Shown here: piece after piece, positions 35,076-42,512 of the stretch | Numbering within the stretch: the first letter of the stretch is position 1 | Layout: every line of letters starts with the position of its first letter | Source: Neobacillus endophyticus | GTDB taxonomy: Bacteria > Bacillota > Bacilli > Bacillales > Cytobacillaceae | Direction of reading: 5' to 3' | Length of the DNA stretch: 64,000 bases | Assembly: GCF_013248975.1 (NCBI RefSeq) | Contig: NZ_JABRWH010000001.1 | Coordinates: 2,748,001-2,812,000 of the forward strand | Notes under the pieces: model-generated | Database searches by the model: none | Seen by the model: only the letters and a program-made list of their open reading frames with translations | What the model was told of the DNA's origin: nothing | Made by a program: the position numbers and the translations under genes

Positions 35076-35843
35076 GTGGTCATCGTGGAAAATAAACAGA
35101 TTGAAAATATCCCGCTGTTACATATTGTAAAACAAGAAGATTACAAAGATAAGCTTCCATTAATCATTTTTATTCATGGCTTTACCAGCGGAAAGGAAAA
35201 CAATCTTCATTATGCCTACCTGTTAGCGGAAAAAGGTTTTCGCGTTCTATTACCCGAGGCATTATACCATGGGGAGAGAGCTCAAGGTTTATCTGAAAAA
35301 GAGTTATTTGCCCACTTTTGGGAAATTGTATTAATGACAATTAAGGAAGTGAGCCTTCTAAAAGATTATTTTGTTGAATCGGCTTTGGCAGATGAAGAAA
35401 GGATTGGGATTGCCGGCACTTCCATGGGAGGGATCGCCACACTAGGGGCTTTGACACAATATCCATGGATTAAAGCAGCCGTCAGTTTGATGGGAAGCCC
35501 TACATATGAGCAATTATCCTTATGGCAGCTGGAGCAATTAAAGAGCCAAGGAATGAAACTTCCATTTAATGAGTCTGATATTGAAAAGCAATTGTCCATC
35601 TTACGCACATATGATTTAAGTCAACAGCCTGAAAAACTTAATTCTAGACCGCTGCTGTTTTGGCATGGGAAAAAAGACCCAATTGTTCCATTTTCATTTA
35701 CTTTTGAATTTTATGAATCACTGGAGAATCAATATTTTAACCAACCTGAAAGAATAAAATTCATTGCTGATGAGCATGCAGACCACAAAGTAAGCAGAGA
35801 AGGCCTGCAAGCAACAATCGACTGGTTTGAAAACCATCTTTAG
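35076..35843 (+). CDS. yitV: Alpha/beta hydrolase, prolyl-oligopeptidase-like esterase YitV
   Basis: A 255-residue alpha/beta hydrolase. The oxyanion region is IFIHGFTSGKENN near 32-44, the nucleophile elbow is GTSMG with Ser116, the acid is in WHGKKDPIVPF and the histidine in DEHADHKVS near the C-terminus, so the triad is complete. No signal peptide, so it is cytoplasmic. Substrate unknown. The start codon is GTG, nine bases after AGGAGG. It precedes yitW by 51 bases in the same direction, as in B. subtilis. Confidence 0.88.
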   Translation: MVIVENKQIENIPLLHIVKQEDYKDKLPLIIFIHGFTSGKENNLHYAYLLAEKGFRVLLPEALYHGERAQGLSEKELFAHFWEIVLMTIKEVSLLKDYFVESALADEERIGIAGTSMGGIATLGALTQYPWIKAAVSLMGSPTYEQLSLWQLEQLKSQGMKLPFNESDIEKQLSILRTYDLSQQPEKLNSRPLLFWHGKKDPIVPFSFTFEFYESLENQYFNQPERIKFIADEHADHKVSREGLQATIDWFENHL

Positions 35844-35894
35844 GTTGGAAGATAGGATAGAGCTTTAAATAAAAAAATATAGGAGTGATCGTTC

Positions 35895-36203
35895 ATGAAT
35901 GAAGAATTAAAAGAAAATATTATGGGCGCTTTGGAGCTTGTCATTGACCCTGAATTGGGAATTGATATTGTGAACTTAGGCTTAGTCTATGATTTGGAGC
36001 TTGATGAGGAGGGAAAATTGACAGTAACTATGACACTAACGGCAATGGGCTGTCCGTTGGCCGGCACGATTGTTGACCAAGTGAAAAGGGCTCTTAGTGA
36101 TATTCCTGAAGCGAAAGATGTGGATGTCAATATAGTTTGGAATCCGCCTTGGAACAAAGATATGATGTCTCGTTATGCAAAAATTGCACTGGGGATTCGT
36201 TAA
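35895..36203 (+). CDS. yitW: MIP18/DUF59 iron-sulfur assembly factor YitW
   Basis: A 102-residue protein of the MIP18 (DUF59, SufT/PaaD-like) family. The hallmark cysteine is in MTLTAMGCPLAGTI (about residues 46-60), with the DPELGIDIVNLGLVYDL strand near the N-terminus and VNIVWNPPWNKDMMS at the end. Family members help mature Fe-S proteins. It directly precedes the anaerobic block in which many products are Fe-S proteins (radical SAM enzymes, Fnr), which may be coincidence since B. subtilis has yitW without that block. Confidence 0.9.
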   Translation: MNEELKENIMGALELVIDPELGIDIVNLGLVYDLELDEEGKLTVTMTLTAMGCPLAGTIVDQVKRALSDIPEAKDVDVNIVWNPPWNKDMMSRYAKIALGIR

Positions 36204-36305
36204 GGCGTTTCAATTGAAAAATAAAATGATTTTAGTGAGCTCCCTACCAGCTTGGCAGGAGCGATGAAATCATCGGGAAAACATACGAAGTAATCACCAT
36301 ATCCT

Positions 36306-36337
36306 AAAAACAGCAAAGTTCCATCTGCTGTTTTTTT
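36306..36337 (+). terminator. yitV-yitW terminator
   Basis: AAACAGCA (36308-36315) pairs with TGCTGTTT (36326-36333), followed by a run of Ts. Confidence 0.78.
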
Positions 36338-36368
36338 CACAAAACGGACAAATAAATAATCGGGTAAT

Positions 36369-36411
36369 AGTGAGGTAACTCACTTTTTTCACACTTAAAC
36401 ACATTTATAAT
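36369..36411 (+). promoter_or_regulatory. Fnr-type site and promoter of the radical SAM gene
   Basis: AGTGA-N6-TCACT at 36369-36384 is a perfect inverted repeat differing from TGTGA-N6-TCACA by one symmetric base in each half. TATAAT follows at 36406-36411, without a good -35 (CTTTTT). The site centre, 36376.5, is 29.5 bases before the -10, i.e. at -41.5 from a start near 36418, the class II activator position. Confidence 0.72.
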
Positions 36412-36464
36412 ACAACTATCAAAGCTATTTAGATTGAAATAGCCATTTAGGAGGCGTTTCCAAA

Positions 36465-37589
36465 GTGGATTTTACCCGGGATTTTAATAAAGATCCATTT
36501 ATTGTGATATGGGAACTTACTCGCGCATGCCAATTAAAATGTCTGCATTGCCGTGCAGATGCCCAATACACAAGGGACCCAAGAGAATTAACATTTGAAG
36601 AAGGAAAAAGCTTAATTGATCAAATATATGATATGAATAATCCATTGCTTGTTTTTACAGGCGGCGATCCGTTAATGCGGCCAGATGTCTTCGATATTGC
36701 CAAATACGCTGTGGAAAAAGGTGTCCGTGTATCAATGACACCAAGTGCAACCCCTAATGTGACAAAGGAAGCAATTAAGAGGGCTAAGGAGGTCGGTCTT
36801 TCCCGTTGGGCCTTTAGTCTTGATGGACCGACAGCTGAGATTCATGATCATTTTCGTGGAACGGATGGATCGTTTGCTTTAACAATGGAAAGAATTAAAT
36901 ATTTGCACGAACTTGAAATTCCAATTCAAATAAATACAGTGATTTCACGTTATAATGTTGAACATCTTGATGAAATGGCCAAATTAGTGGAGGAATTGAA
37001 GTGTGTCCTATGGAGTGTTTTTTTTCTGGTTCCAACTGGAAGGGGACAAGTATCGGATATGATATCCCCGGTTGAACATGAAAAGGTGCTAAGGTGGTTA
37101 TACGACCTTAGTAAGCGTGTTCCTTTTGACATTAAAACGACAGAAGCCATGCATTATCGCAGGATTGTGATCCAGCAAAAAATGCGTGAAGCTAAAGAGA
37201 AGACAGATGAAATCAACTATTTGGCAGCATTAACTGAAAAAGGGCTGACAGGATCCATTGATGGTCTTGGCAGGGCACCAAAGGGTGTTAATGACGGGAA
37301 CGGTTTTGTGTTTATTTCACATATTGGTGACGTTTATCCAAGCGGTCTCTTGCCTGTCAAAGCCGGAAATGTCAGAGAATCCCCACTGGCAGAAATTTAT
37401 CGGGAATCTCCAATTTTTAAATCATTGCGAAATCCTGATGAGTTTAAAGGAAAATGCGGTGTTTGTGAATTCCGTCATGTTTGCGGAGGATCAAGATCAA
37501 GGGCATATGCCATGACTGGCGACTATTTGGAAAGTGAACCATTCTGTGTATATGTGCCAAAATCCTTAAGAGAGAAACAAGCAAAGTGA
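36465..37589 (+). CDS. Radical SAM/SPASM domain protein (TIGR04053-like)
   Basis: A 374-residue radical SAM enzyme. The [4Fe-4S] motif is CQLKCLHC (Cys22, Cys26, Cys29); the GG(D)P-type SAM contact is TGGDPLMRPD; and the C-terminal SPASM part has further cysteines at 331, 334, 340 and 361 that would hold auxiliary clusters. The build is close to heme-pathway and peptide-modifying enzymes (AhbD, NirJ, MftC). I believe it belongs to the family TIGR04053, whose product is unknown. No precursor peptide ORF is visible beside it. It has an Fnr-like site in its promoter and is convergent with an fnr gene. GTG start after AGGAGG. Confidence 0.88.
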   Translation: MDFTRDFNKDPFIVIWELTRACQLKCLHCRADAQYTRDPRELTFEEGKSLIDQIYDMNNPLLVFTGGDPLMRPDVFDIAKYAVEKGVRVSMTPSATPNVTKEAIKRAKEVGLSRWAFSLDGPTAEIHDHFRGTDGSFALTMERIKYLHELEIPIQINTVISRYNVEHLDEMAKLVEELKCVLWSVFFLVPTGRGQVSDMISPVEHEKVLRWLYDLSKRVPFDIKTTEAMHYRRIVIQQKMREAKEKTDEINYLAALTEKGLTGSIDGLGRAPKGVNDGNGFVFISHIGDVYPSGLLPVKAGNVRESPLAEIYRESPIFKSLRNPDEFKGKCGVCEFRHVCGGSRSRAYAMTGDYLESEPFCVYVPKSLREKQAK

Positions 37590-37612
37590 CCGTTTAGCAG
37601 AGAGTAGAAAAA

Positions 37613-37640
37613 GAATGGATCCTTAGAAAAGGATCCATTC
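37613..37640. terminator. Bidirectional terminator, radical SAM gene / fnr
   Basis: GAATGGATCCTT (37613-37624) pairs perfectly with AAGGATCCATTC (37629-37640), four-base loop. Confidence 0.85.
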
Positions 37641-37644
37641 TAAC

Positions 37645-38343
37645 CTATTCGATACTGCAATAAATGGCTGAACAATTTTCGCAGCCTATTTCGTCTTTTA
37701 AATATTGTAAGTCTAATATAGATATTTTTCCTCTTTTGACGGAAATAATATGATCTTTCTTGAGCTCGCTAAGAATCCTGTTGGTGCTTTCTCTAGATGT
37801 TCCGCAGAAGTTAGCTAGTTCTTGATTAGTTAAAGGAAGGTCTATGAGAATTTCATCACCTTTTTGAACCCCGAAGCTGTTTGACATCCGAATGAGTGTG
37901 GAGAAAAGGGCGCCACGTTTTCCATTTAAAACAAGGTCACGAAATTTTGTTTGAGTTTTACGAAAATGATCGCTCATCCATTTCATAAATTCAAATGCAA
38001 GCTTGCTATTTTGGAAAATTTCACTCTCAAGGACTTCCTTTTTAATGGCAGCAATTTCTCCTTCCTCAAGAACCATTGCGCTTAATAAATATTTTGGATT
38101 ATCTGTAAAAAGGGTCAATTCTCCGCAAATATCATTAGCCCCGCAAATTCTTAAGGAAAGCTCCCGTCCGTCCGAAGTAATTTTACTAATTTGAATTTTG
38201 CCTGAAATGATCACATATAATTCCTCAGCTACCATTCCTTCTTGAAATAAAAATCTTCCTTTTTCACTTTTGAAGGTCCGATCAGCAAATTTAAGTAATT
38301 CTTTTATCTCAATTGAATGTGTAGGCTTGATCGTTGTCATCAT
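37645..38343 (-). CDS. fnr: Crp/Fnr regulator with C-terminal Fe-S cysteines (Fnr paralogue 1)
   Basis: A 232-residue Crp/Fnr protein: N-terminal cyclic-nucleotide-like beta barrel (about 15-115), dimer helix, and a C-terminal winged helix with FCGTSRESTNRILSELKK as recognition region. The C-terminus carries CENCSAIYC (Cys221, Cys224, Cys229) and there is an aspartate at 136 in KFRDL, the three-cysteine-plus-aspartate set that holds the [4Fe-4S] cluster of B. subtilis Fnr; N-terminal cysteines as in E. coli FNR are absent. It should therefore bind DNA only without oxygen. The ATG at 38343 follows GAGGTG by six bases. A second paralogue lies at 42513. Confidence 0.9.
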   Translation of the reverse strand: MMTTIKPTHSIEIKELLKFADRTFKSEKGRFLFQEGMVAEELYVIISGKIQISKITSDGRELSLRICGANDICGELTLFTDNPKYLLSAMVLEEGEIAAIKKEVLESEIFQNSKLAFEFMKWMSDHFRKTQTKFRDLVLNGKRGALFSTLIRMSNSFGVQKGDEILIDLPLTNQELANFCGTSRESTNRILSELKKDHIISVKRGKISILDLQYLKDEIGCENCSAIYCSIE

Positions 38344-38352
38344 TAGATTCAC

Positions 38353-38683
38353 CTCTAGGTTTTAAAACTATCGTATCCATTTCACAAATGTCTGATATCT
38401 GTTATACCTATTTTACCCTAGGAAAAGTCATTAAAAATAAGAAAACAATGACAATATAGTGAAAACTCATTTCGAATTTCGAAATATTTTTAACGGGGCA
38501 AGATATTGTTAAATAAAAAAATTGGAATGAACCTACTTTCCAAATCTTGTTTATAGATAAATAAATATTTGTTACTATATGGATAGTAGAAATGAAATAA
38601 AAATAGTGAATTATTTAACAGGTCGTTTGTTGTTTTTCTGATACACTTAAGGCGTGCTTTTAATATTCTTGGAGTTGATTAAA
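38353..38683. promoter_or_regulatory. Divergent fnr-moaA intergenic region with inverted repeat
   Basis: No gene is seen. A perfect 7-3-7 inverted repeat, ATTTCGA-ATT-TCGAAAT, is at 38469-38485, unlike Fnr, Rex or ResD sites I know. The Fnr-type site and promoter of moaA are at 38605-38647 and are listed separately. Confidence 0.5.
38605..38647 (+). promoter_or_regulatory. Fnr-type site and promoter of moaA
   Basis: AGTGA-N6-TAACA at 38605-38620 matches TGTGA-N6-TCACA in 8 of 10 positions. An extended -10, TGATACACT (hexamer 38642-38647), follows with no -35. The centre is 29.5 bases before the hexamer, the same distance as at the other three sites of this block. Confidence 0.6.
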
Positions 38684-39700
38684 ATGGGAAAAACCATTAT
38701 TAAAGATAAATTAAACAGACCGTTGCATGATTTGCGCATATCCGTCATCGATCGATGCAATTTTCGTTGTCAATATTGTATGCCTGCCGAGCAATTTGGT
38801 CCTGATTTCCAATTTCTCCCTCGCTCTGCATTGCTTACTTATGAGGAAATTGACCGTCTCGCAAAGATTTTTGTAAGATTGGGTGTAGAGAAAATCCGTT
38901 TAACTGGCGGAGAACCGCTCTTAAGAAGGGATTTGCCGATTCTGATTTCAAGACTTTCAAATATTGAAGGCTTGCTTGACCTAGCTTTAACAACCAATGG
39001 TGTCCTGCTTCCAAAATTGGCAGATAAACTAAAAGAAGCTGGTCTGAAACGTGTAAATATTAGTTTAGATACTCTTGATGATGAGTTATTTGGTGAAATC
39101 AACGGCCGTGGTATAGGAACTGGTCCGGTTTTAGAGGGGATTCATGCGGCAAAACAAGCTGGATTGGGAATAAAAATTAACATGGTCGTAAAAAAAGGCC
39201 TTAATCATAGCGAAATTATTCCCATGGCTGAATATTGTAAAACACATGGCTTAGAGCTTCGCTACATTGAATATATGGATGTAGGTTCTACAAATGGCTG
39301 GAAGATGGATGATGTGGTCACGAAAAAGCAAATTTATGATATCTTAAAAGACCATTTTGAGCTTGAGCCTGTAGGACCAGCTTATTTTGGGGAAGTAGCA
39401 AAGCTTTATCGTTATAAAGACACAGAAGTTAATGTCGGGTTTATAACCTCTGTTTCCGAATCATTCTGTTCCAGCTGTACAAGGGCACGGCTTTCAGCAA
39501 ATGGACAGATATATACGTGCTTGTTTAATGGGAATGGTCACGATGTCCGGAATTTTATGCGTAATGGGGCAACAGATGAACAAATAGAGGAACGAATCAC
39601 TGCCATATGGAATGGAAGAGATGATCGTTATTCCGATGAAAGAACAGCGGAAACAAACAGAAAGCGTAAAAAAATTGAAATGTCATACATTGGTGGATAG
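38684..39700 (+). CDS. moaA: GTP 3',8-cyclase MoaA
   Basis: MoaA (338 residues) is the radical SAM enzyme of the first step of molybdenum cofactor synthesis, converting GTP to 3',8-cyclo-GTP. The N-terminal cluster motif is CNFRCQYC, the SAM motif LTGGEPLLRRD, and the C-terminal substrate-binding cluster uses CSSCTRARLS and the cysteine in YTCLF. The double glycine at the C-terminus (MSYIGG) is needed for activity and is present. The ATG at 38684 is preferred over 38654 because TTGGAG lies just before it and the upstream ATG would fall at the predicted transcription start. MoaC, needed next, is not in the window. Confidence 0.96.
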   Translation: MGKTIIKDKLNRPLHDLRISVIDRCNFRCQYCMPAEQFGPDFQFLPRSALLTYEEIDRLAKIFVRLGVEKIRLTGGEPLLRRDLPILISRLSNIEGLLDLALTTNGVLLPKLADKLKEAGLKRVNISLDTLDDELFGEINGRGIGTGPVLEGIHAAKQAGLGIKINMVVKKGLNHSEIIPMAEYCKTHGLELRYIEYMDVGSTNGWKMDDVVTKKQIYDILKDHFELEPVGPAYFGEVAKLYRYKDTEVNVGFITSVSESFCSSCTRARLSANGQIYTCLFNGNGHDVRNFMRNGATDEQIEERITAIWNGRDDRYSDERTAETNRKRKKIEMSYIGG

Positions 39701-39707
39701 GAAAAGT

Positions 39708-39735
39708 AAAAAGCGCCCATAACGGGCGCTTTCGC
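39708..39735. terminator. Bidirectional terminator moaA / scdA
   Basis: AAAGCGCCC (39710-39718) pairs with GGGCGCTTT (39724-39732), five-base loop, between convergent genes. Confidence 0.82.
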
Positions 39736-39739
39736 TTAT

Positions 39740-40441
39740 CTATGCTAAATATCTTGGAAAGAGTATATTATTTTCTAAATGAACATGCATAAAAGTCAAT
39801 CCTTCAAGTTCTTCTAAACGTTTATAAACTAATCGGTAAGTACCGCAGGCATCAAAAGGAAGTTCATAGTCAGAAGTAATTTCACGGAGCTGGCGGAGAA
39901 TTTCGCCCGCATAGTCATGTTCTTTTTCAAGTTCAATTATCATGTCTATTGCTTCTTCACGATTTTCAATTGTGCCATCCACGAGCTTACGAATGATTGG
40001 AAACACAATTTCTTCTTCTTTATTCATATGTTCCATTAATTCTTTTTTTAATTCATAGAATAGCTCATGAACTTTTAGCAGCTCAGGATGATGGTCACCA
40101 TGAACACGTGATACTTTTGTTACATAAGGGCTGAGCATAGTCAATTCCTCCTCAGACACACGATGATAATTTCTGATGACATGATCAATGATGGTATGAG
40201 AATCTGAATCTGTCCATACTTCTACATTTCTTTCTGCATTCTGATATTTCATGTAAACAGTATGAAGCTCTTCCAGTAATATATCAACGTTCAGTCCGTT
40301 TTTGGCAGCAGCTTCAGCTAATGGAATATTACCGCCACAACAAAAATCAATTCGATTCTTTTTAAAAATATCGCTTGTTTTTGGCAATTCATTTACAATG
40401 TCTTTAACCAACGTTTTTGCAGTATATGAGAATGACATCAT
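39740..40441 (-). CDS. scdA: Iron-sulfur cluster repair di-iron protein ScdA/RIC
   Basis: A 233-residue RIC protein (ScdA/YtfE/DnrN) that repairs Fe-S centres damaged by nitric oxide or peroxide. The N-terminal DUF542 domain has NRIDFCCGGN with the double cysteine; the hemerythrin-like four-helix bundle carries the iron ligands seen as HTIIDHVIRNYH, HGDHHPEL, MNKEEEIVFP, EKEHDYAG and HVHLENNILFPR. The start could be the ATG at 40441 or the adjacent one at 40438; AGGAGG fits the second slightly better. It has an Fnr-type site upstream, fitting a need during nitrate respiration, when NO is made. Confidence 0.93.
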   Translation of the reverse strand: MMSFSYTAKTLVKDIVNELPKTSDIFKKNRIDFCCGGNIPLAEAAAKNGLNVDILLEELHTVYMKYQNAERNVEVWTDSDSHTIIDHVIRNYHRVSEEELTMLSPYVTKVSRVHGDHHPELLKVHELFYELKKELMEHMNKEEEIVFPIIRKLVDGTIENREEAIDMIIELEKEHDYAGEILRQLREITSDYELPFDACGTYRLVYKRLEELEGLTFMHVHLENNILFPRYLA

Positions 40442-40478
40442 GTAGTCCTCCTAAAATAAAATGTGTTTTTCTAACATA

Positions 40479-40521
40479 AGGATAGGCTATTTTGTGATAA
40501 AACCTGGTGACCTGCATCACA
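40479..40521 (-). promoter_or_regulatory. Fnr-type site and promoter of scdA
   Basis: Read on the minus strand, TGTGA-N6-TCACC (40521-40506) matches the Fnr consensus at 9 of 10 positions. The -10 is TATCCT (40484-40479). The site centre is 29.5 bases upstream of the hexamer, the same geometry as the other sites. Confidence 0.7.
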
Positions 40522-40548
40522 CATTCCATATTAATTTTCTTACAGCTT

Positions 40549-40591
40549 TGTGATATTTGCCATCCCAGGAATATTTTTGTAGGTTTATAAT
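40549..40591 (+). promoter_or_regulatory. moeA promoter with Fnr half-site
   Basis: TGTGA at 40549-40553 is a perfect half-site; the other half (CCATC, 40560-40564) is weak, 7 of 10 overall. TATAAT is at 40586-40591 without a -35. The centre lies again 29.5 bases before the hexamer, which is the reason for believing it. Confidence 0.5.
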
Positions 40592-40638
40592 AATGGAGCA
40601 ATCATTTTGTATGCTGAAATGGATAGGAGTCGATACAA

Positions 40639-41904
40639 TTGTTTGAAAGAAGACAACCCATTCCCGTTGATGAAGCGGTAAAAAGAATAATGGAATGTAA
40701 ATTGCCTGGTGTAACAGAATATGTACATATTGAGGAAAGTTATGGACGCTTTATATCAGAAGATATAATTGCTACTTGTGATGTGCCTCATTTTGATCGT
40801 GCACCATATGATGGTTTTGCGATCCGTTCAATAGATACACAAAATGCTTCTCAGTCAAATCCCGTTGAATTTGAAGTTATTGACCATATCGGTGCAGGGA
40901 TGGTTTCGGGCAAGAAAATAAACCAGTACCAAGCCGTCAGAATAATGACGGGTGCCATGCTGCCTGATGGAGCAGATGCTGTTGCGATGTTTGAGGTAAC
41001 ACAAACCTATGAACAAAACGGTAAGCCATATATGTCTCTTAAGCGAGGATTTAAAAAAGGAGAGAATGTTTCTTTTAGGGGAGAAGATGCAAAAGAAGGA
41101 GATGTTTTAGTTAAAAAGGGTACATGCATTAATCCAGGGATACAAGCCATATTAGCTGCATTTGGTTATAGGGATGTTCCCACAGCTAAAAAGCCAACCA
41201 TTGGACTGTTTGCAACAGGAACGGAATTGCTCGAAGTGGAAGAACCTTTGGTTCCGGGGAAAATTCGCAATAGCAACTCCCATATGATTTCTGCCCAAAT
41301 AGAAAGAGCAGGCGGAACTGTTCGCTACTTTGGAAAACTGCCTGATGAATACGATACATGCTTTCAAGCGGTCAGCAAGGCGATAAAGGAAGTAGATATC
41401 TTATTGACCACTGGAGGTGTATCGGTTGGCGATTTTGATTATCTTCCTGAAATCTACCGGCAATTAGGTGCAGAGGTGTTATTTAATAAAGTTGCAATGC
41501 GTCCAGGAAGTGTTACAACAGTGGCAGCGTATAATGGTAAGCTCCTGTTTGGCCTTTCAGGCAATCCTTCTGCCTGTTTTGTAGGATTTGAACTTTTTGT
41601 GAGACCAATTATCCGCACCATGCTTTTTGCTGAAAAAACCCATTTGCGTAAGGAAAAAGCGATACTGGAGTCCGATTTTCTAAAAGCAAATCCGTTTACA
41701 AGATTTGTAAGGAGTCATGTGTATATCGAGGATGGAAGATTAAAAACAAAGCCGAGTGGTGTTGACAAGTCGAATATTATCATGAGCCTTGCAGGAGCGA
41801 ATTCACTCACCATACTGCCTGGAGGAACGAGAGAGTTTAGAACAGGTTCAGAAGTGAATGTCCTGTTGCTCGAGGATCAGGCAGGCAGTGAATGGCCTTG
41901 GTAA
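40639..41904 (+). CDS. moeA: Molybdopterin molybdenumtransferase MoeA
   Basis: MoeA (421 residues) inserts molybdate into adenylylated molybdopterin. The N-terminal part has the conserved DVPHFDRAPYDGFAI and RIMTGAMLPDGADAV; the MoaB-like domain has TGTELLEVEEPL and TTGGVSVGDFDYLPE, followed by LFGLSGNPSACFVGFELF and the small C-terminal domain IV. The start is TTG, nine bases after AGGAG. mobB overlaps its end by 13 bases. Moco feeds enzymes such as nitrate reductase, which is not encoded in the window. Confidence 0.95.
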   Translation: MFERRQPIPVDEAVKRIMECKLPGVTEYVHIEESYGRFISEDIIATCDVPHFDRAPYDGFAIRSIDTQNASQSNPVEFEVIDHIGAGMVSGKKINQYQAVRIMTGAMLPDGADAVAMFEVTQTYEQNGKPYMSLKRGFKKGENVSFRGEDAKEGDVLVKKGTCINPGIQAILAAFGYRDVPTAKKPTIGLFATGTELLEVEEPLVPGKIRNSNSHMISAQIERAGGTVRYFGKLPDEYDTCFQAVSKAIKEVDILLTTGGVSVGDFDYLPEIYRQLGAEVLFNKVAMRPGSVTTVAAYNGKLLFGLSGNPSACFVGFELFVRPIIRTMLFAEKTHLRKEKAILESDFLKANPFTRFVRSHVYIEDGRLKTKPSGVDKSNIIMSLAGANSLTILPGGTREFRTGSEVNVLLLEDQAGSEWPW

Positions 41905-42410
41905 GACCCACTATCCTTCAGGTTGTTGGTTATCAAAATAGCGGAAAGACCACAATGATCGTAAAGCTTATTCATGTATTAAATGGGGCTGGCTTTAAAA
42001 CTGTTACCATCAAGCACCATGGACATGGAGGCAAACCAAGCGCAGTAGAGCAAAAGGATTCAACAAGACATTTATCAGCAGGTGCAGCTGCTTCAATTGT
42101 TGAGGGTGCGGGGAGTTTAATTTTGCAAGCGAATTCCAATAGCTTTTCTTTGGAGGAACAAATAAAACTAATTAGTACTTTAAATCCGGATGTTATTTTG
42201 ATTGAAGGGCATAAGCAGGCAGATTATCCGAAGCTGCTCATATTAAAAGAAAAGGAAGATTTATCGTTATTGGATCACTTGACCAATGTCAGAGGGATCC
42301 TTTATTGGGATGGACTGAAAACATATCTGACACATGTAGAAATCCCTGTTTTTTCTGTAGATGATCATACTTTTGAACATAATTGTGTTGAATGGCTGAA
42401 AGACCTATAA
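41892..42410 (+). CDS. mobB: Molybdopterin-guanine dinucleotide adaptor MobB
   Basis: A 172-residue GTP-binding P-loop protein that assists MobA in making the guanine dinucleotide form of the cofactor. The Walker A is GYQNSGKTT near residues 13-21, followed by the MobB histidine motif TIKHHGHGG and the KDSTRHLSAGAAAS segment; the Walker B-like PDVILIEGHKQADYPK is intact. It starts inside moeA, so translation is coupled. A guanine-dinucleotide cofactor is used by DMSO-reductase-family enzymes such as NarG or formate dehydrogenase. Confidence 0.93.
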   Translation: MALVRPTILQVVGYQNSGKTTMIVKLIHVLNGAGFKTVTIKHHGHGGKPSAVEQKDSTRHLSAGAAASIVEGAGSLILQANSNSFSLEEQIKLISTLNPDVILIEGHKQADYPKLLILKEKEDLSLLDHLTNVRGILYWDGLKTYLTHVEIPVFSVDDHTFEHNCVEWLKDL

Positions 42411-42412
42411 AA

Positions 42413-42440
42413 AATGGCCGCAATAGCGGCCATGGTTTTT
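42413..42440 (+). terminator. moeA-mobB terminator
   Basis: ATGGCCGC (42414-42421) pairs with GCGGCCAT (42426-42433), then GGTTTTTT. Confidence 0.85.
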
Positions 42441-42442
42441 TG

Positions 42443-42510
42443 AGGCATAAGTGCAAATACGCCTCTGTGTTCGCTCTAACGGGCTCGCCAGTCGGTGAGT
42501 TTTCTTTATA
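42443..42510. repeat. Dispersed repeat, copy A
   Basis: AGGCATAAGTG, then TACGCCTCTGTGTTCGC and GGCTCGCCAGTCGGTGAG with TTTTCTTTA. The same modules occur at 52374-52498, where a 55-60-base segment is inserted after AGGCATAAGTG. The 3' module CTCGCCAGTCGG(T/C)GAG can fold into a hairpin followed by TTTTCTTT and resembles the lcfB terminator. Confidence 0.75.
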
Positions 42511-42512
42511 AT

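Noticed and set aside
42443..42510. Repeat copy A as a CRISPR or riboswitch
   Set aside because: No regular spacing or spacers; the match to the 52-kb copy and the lcfB terminator makes it a dispersed repeat.
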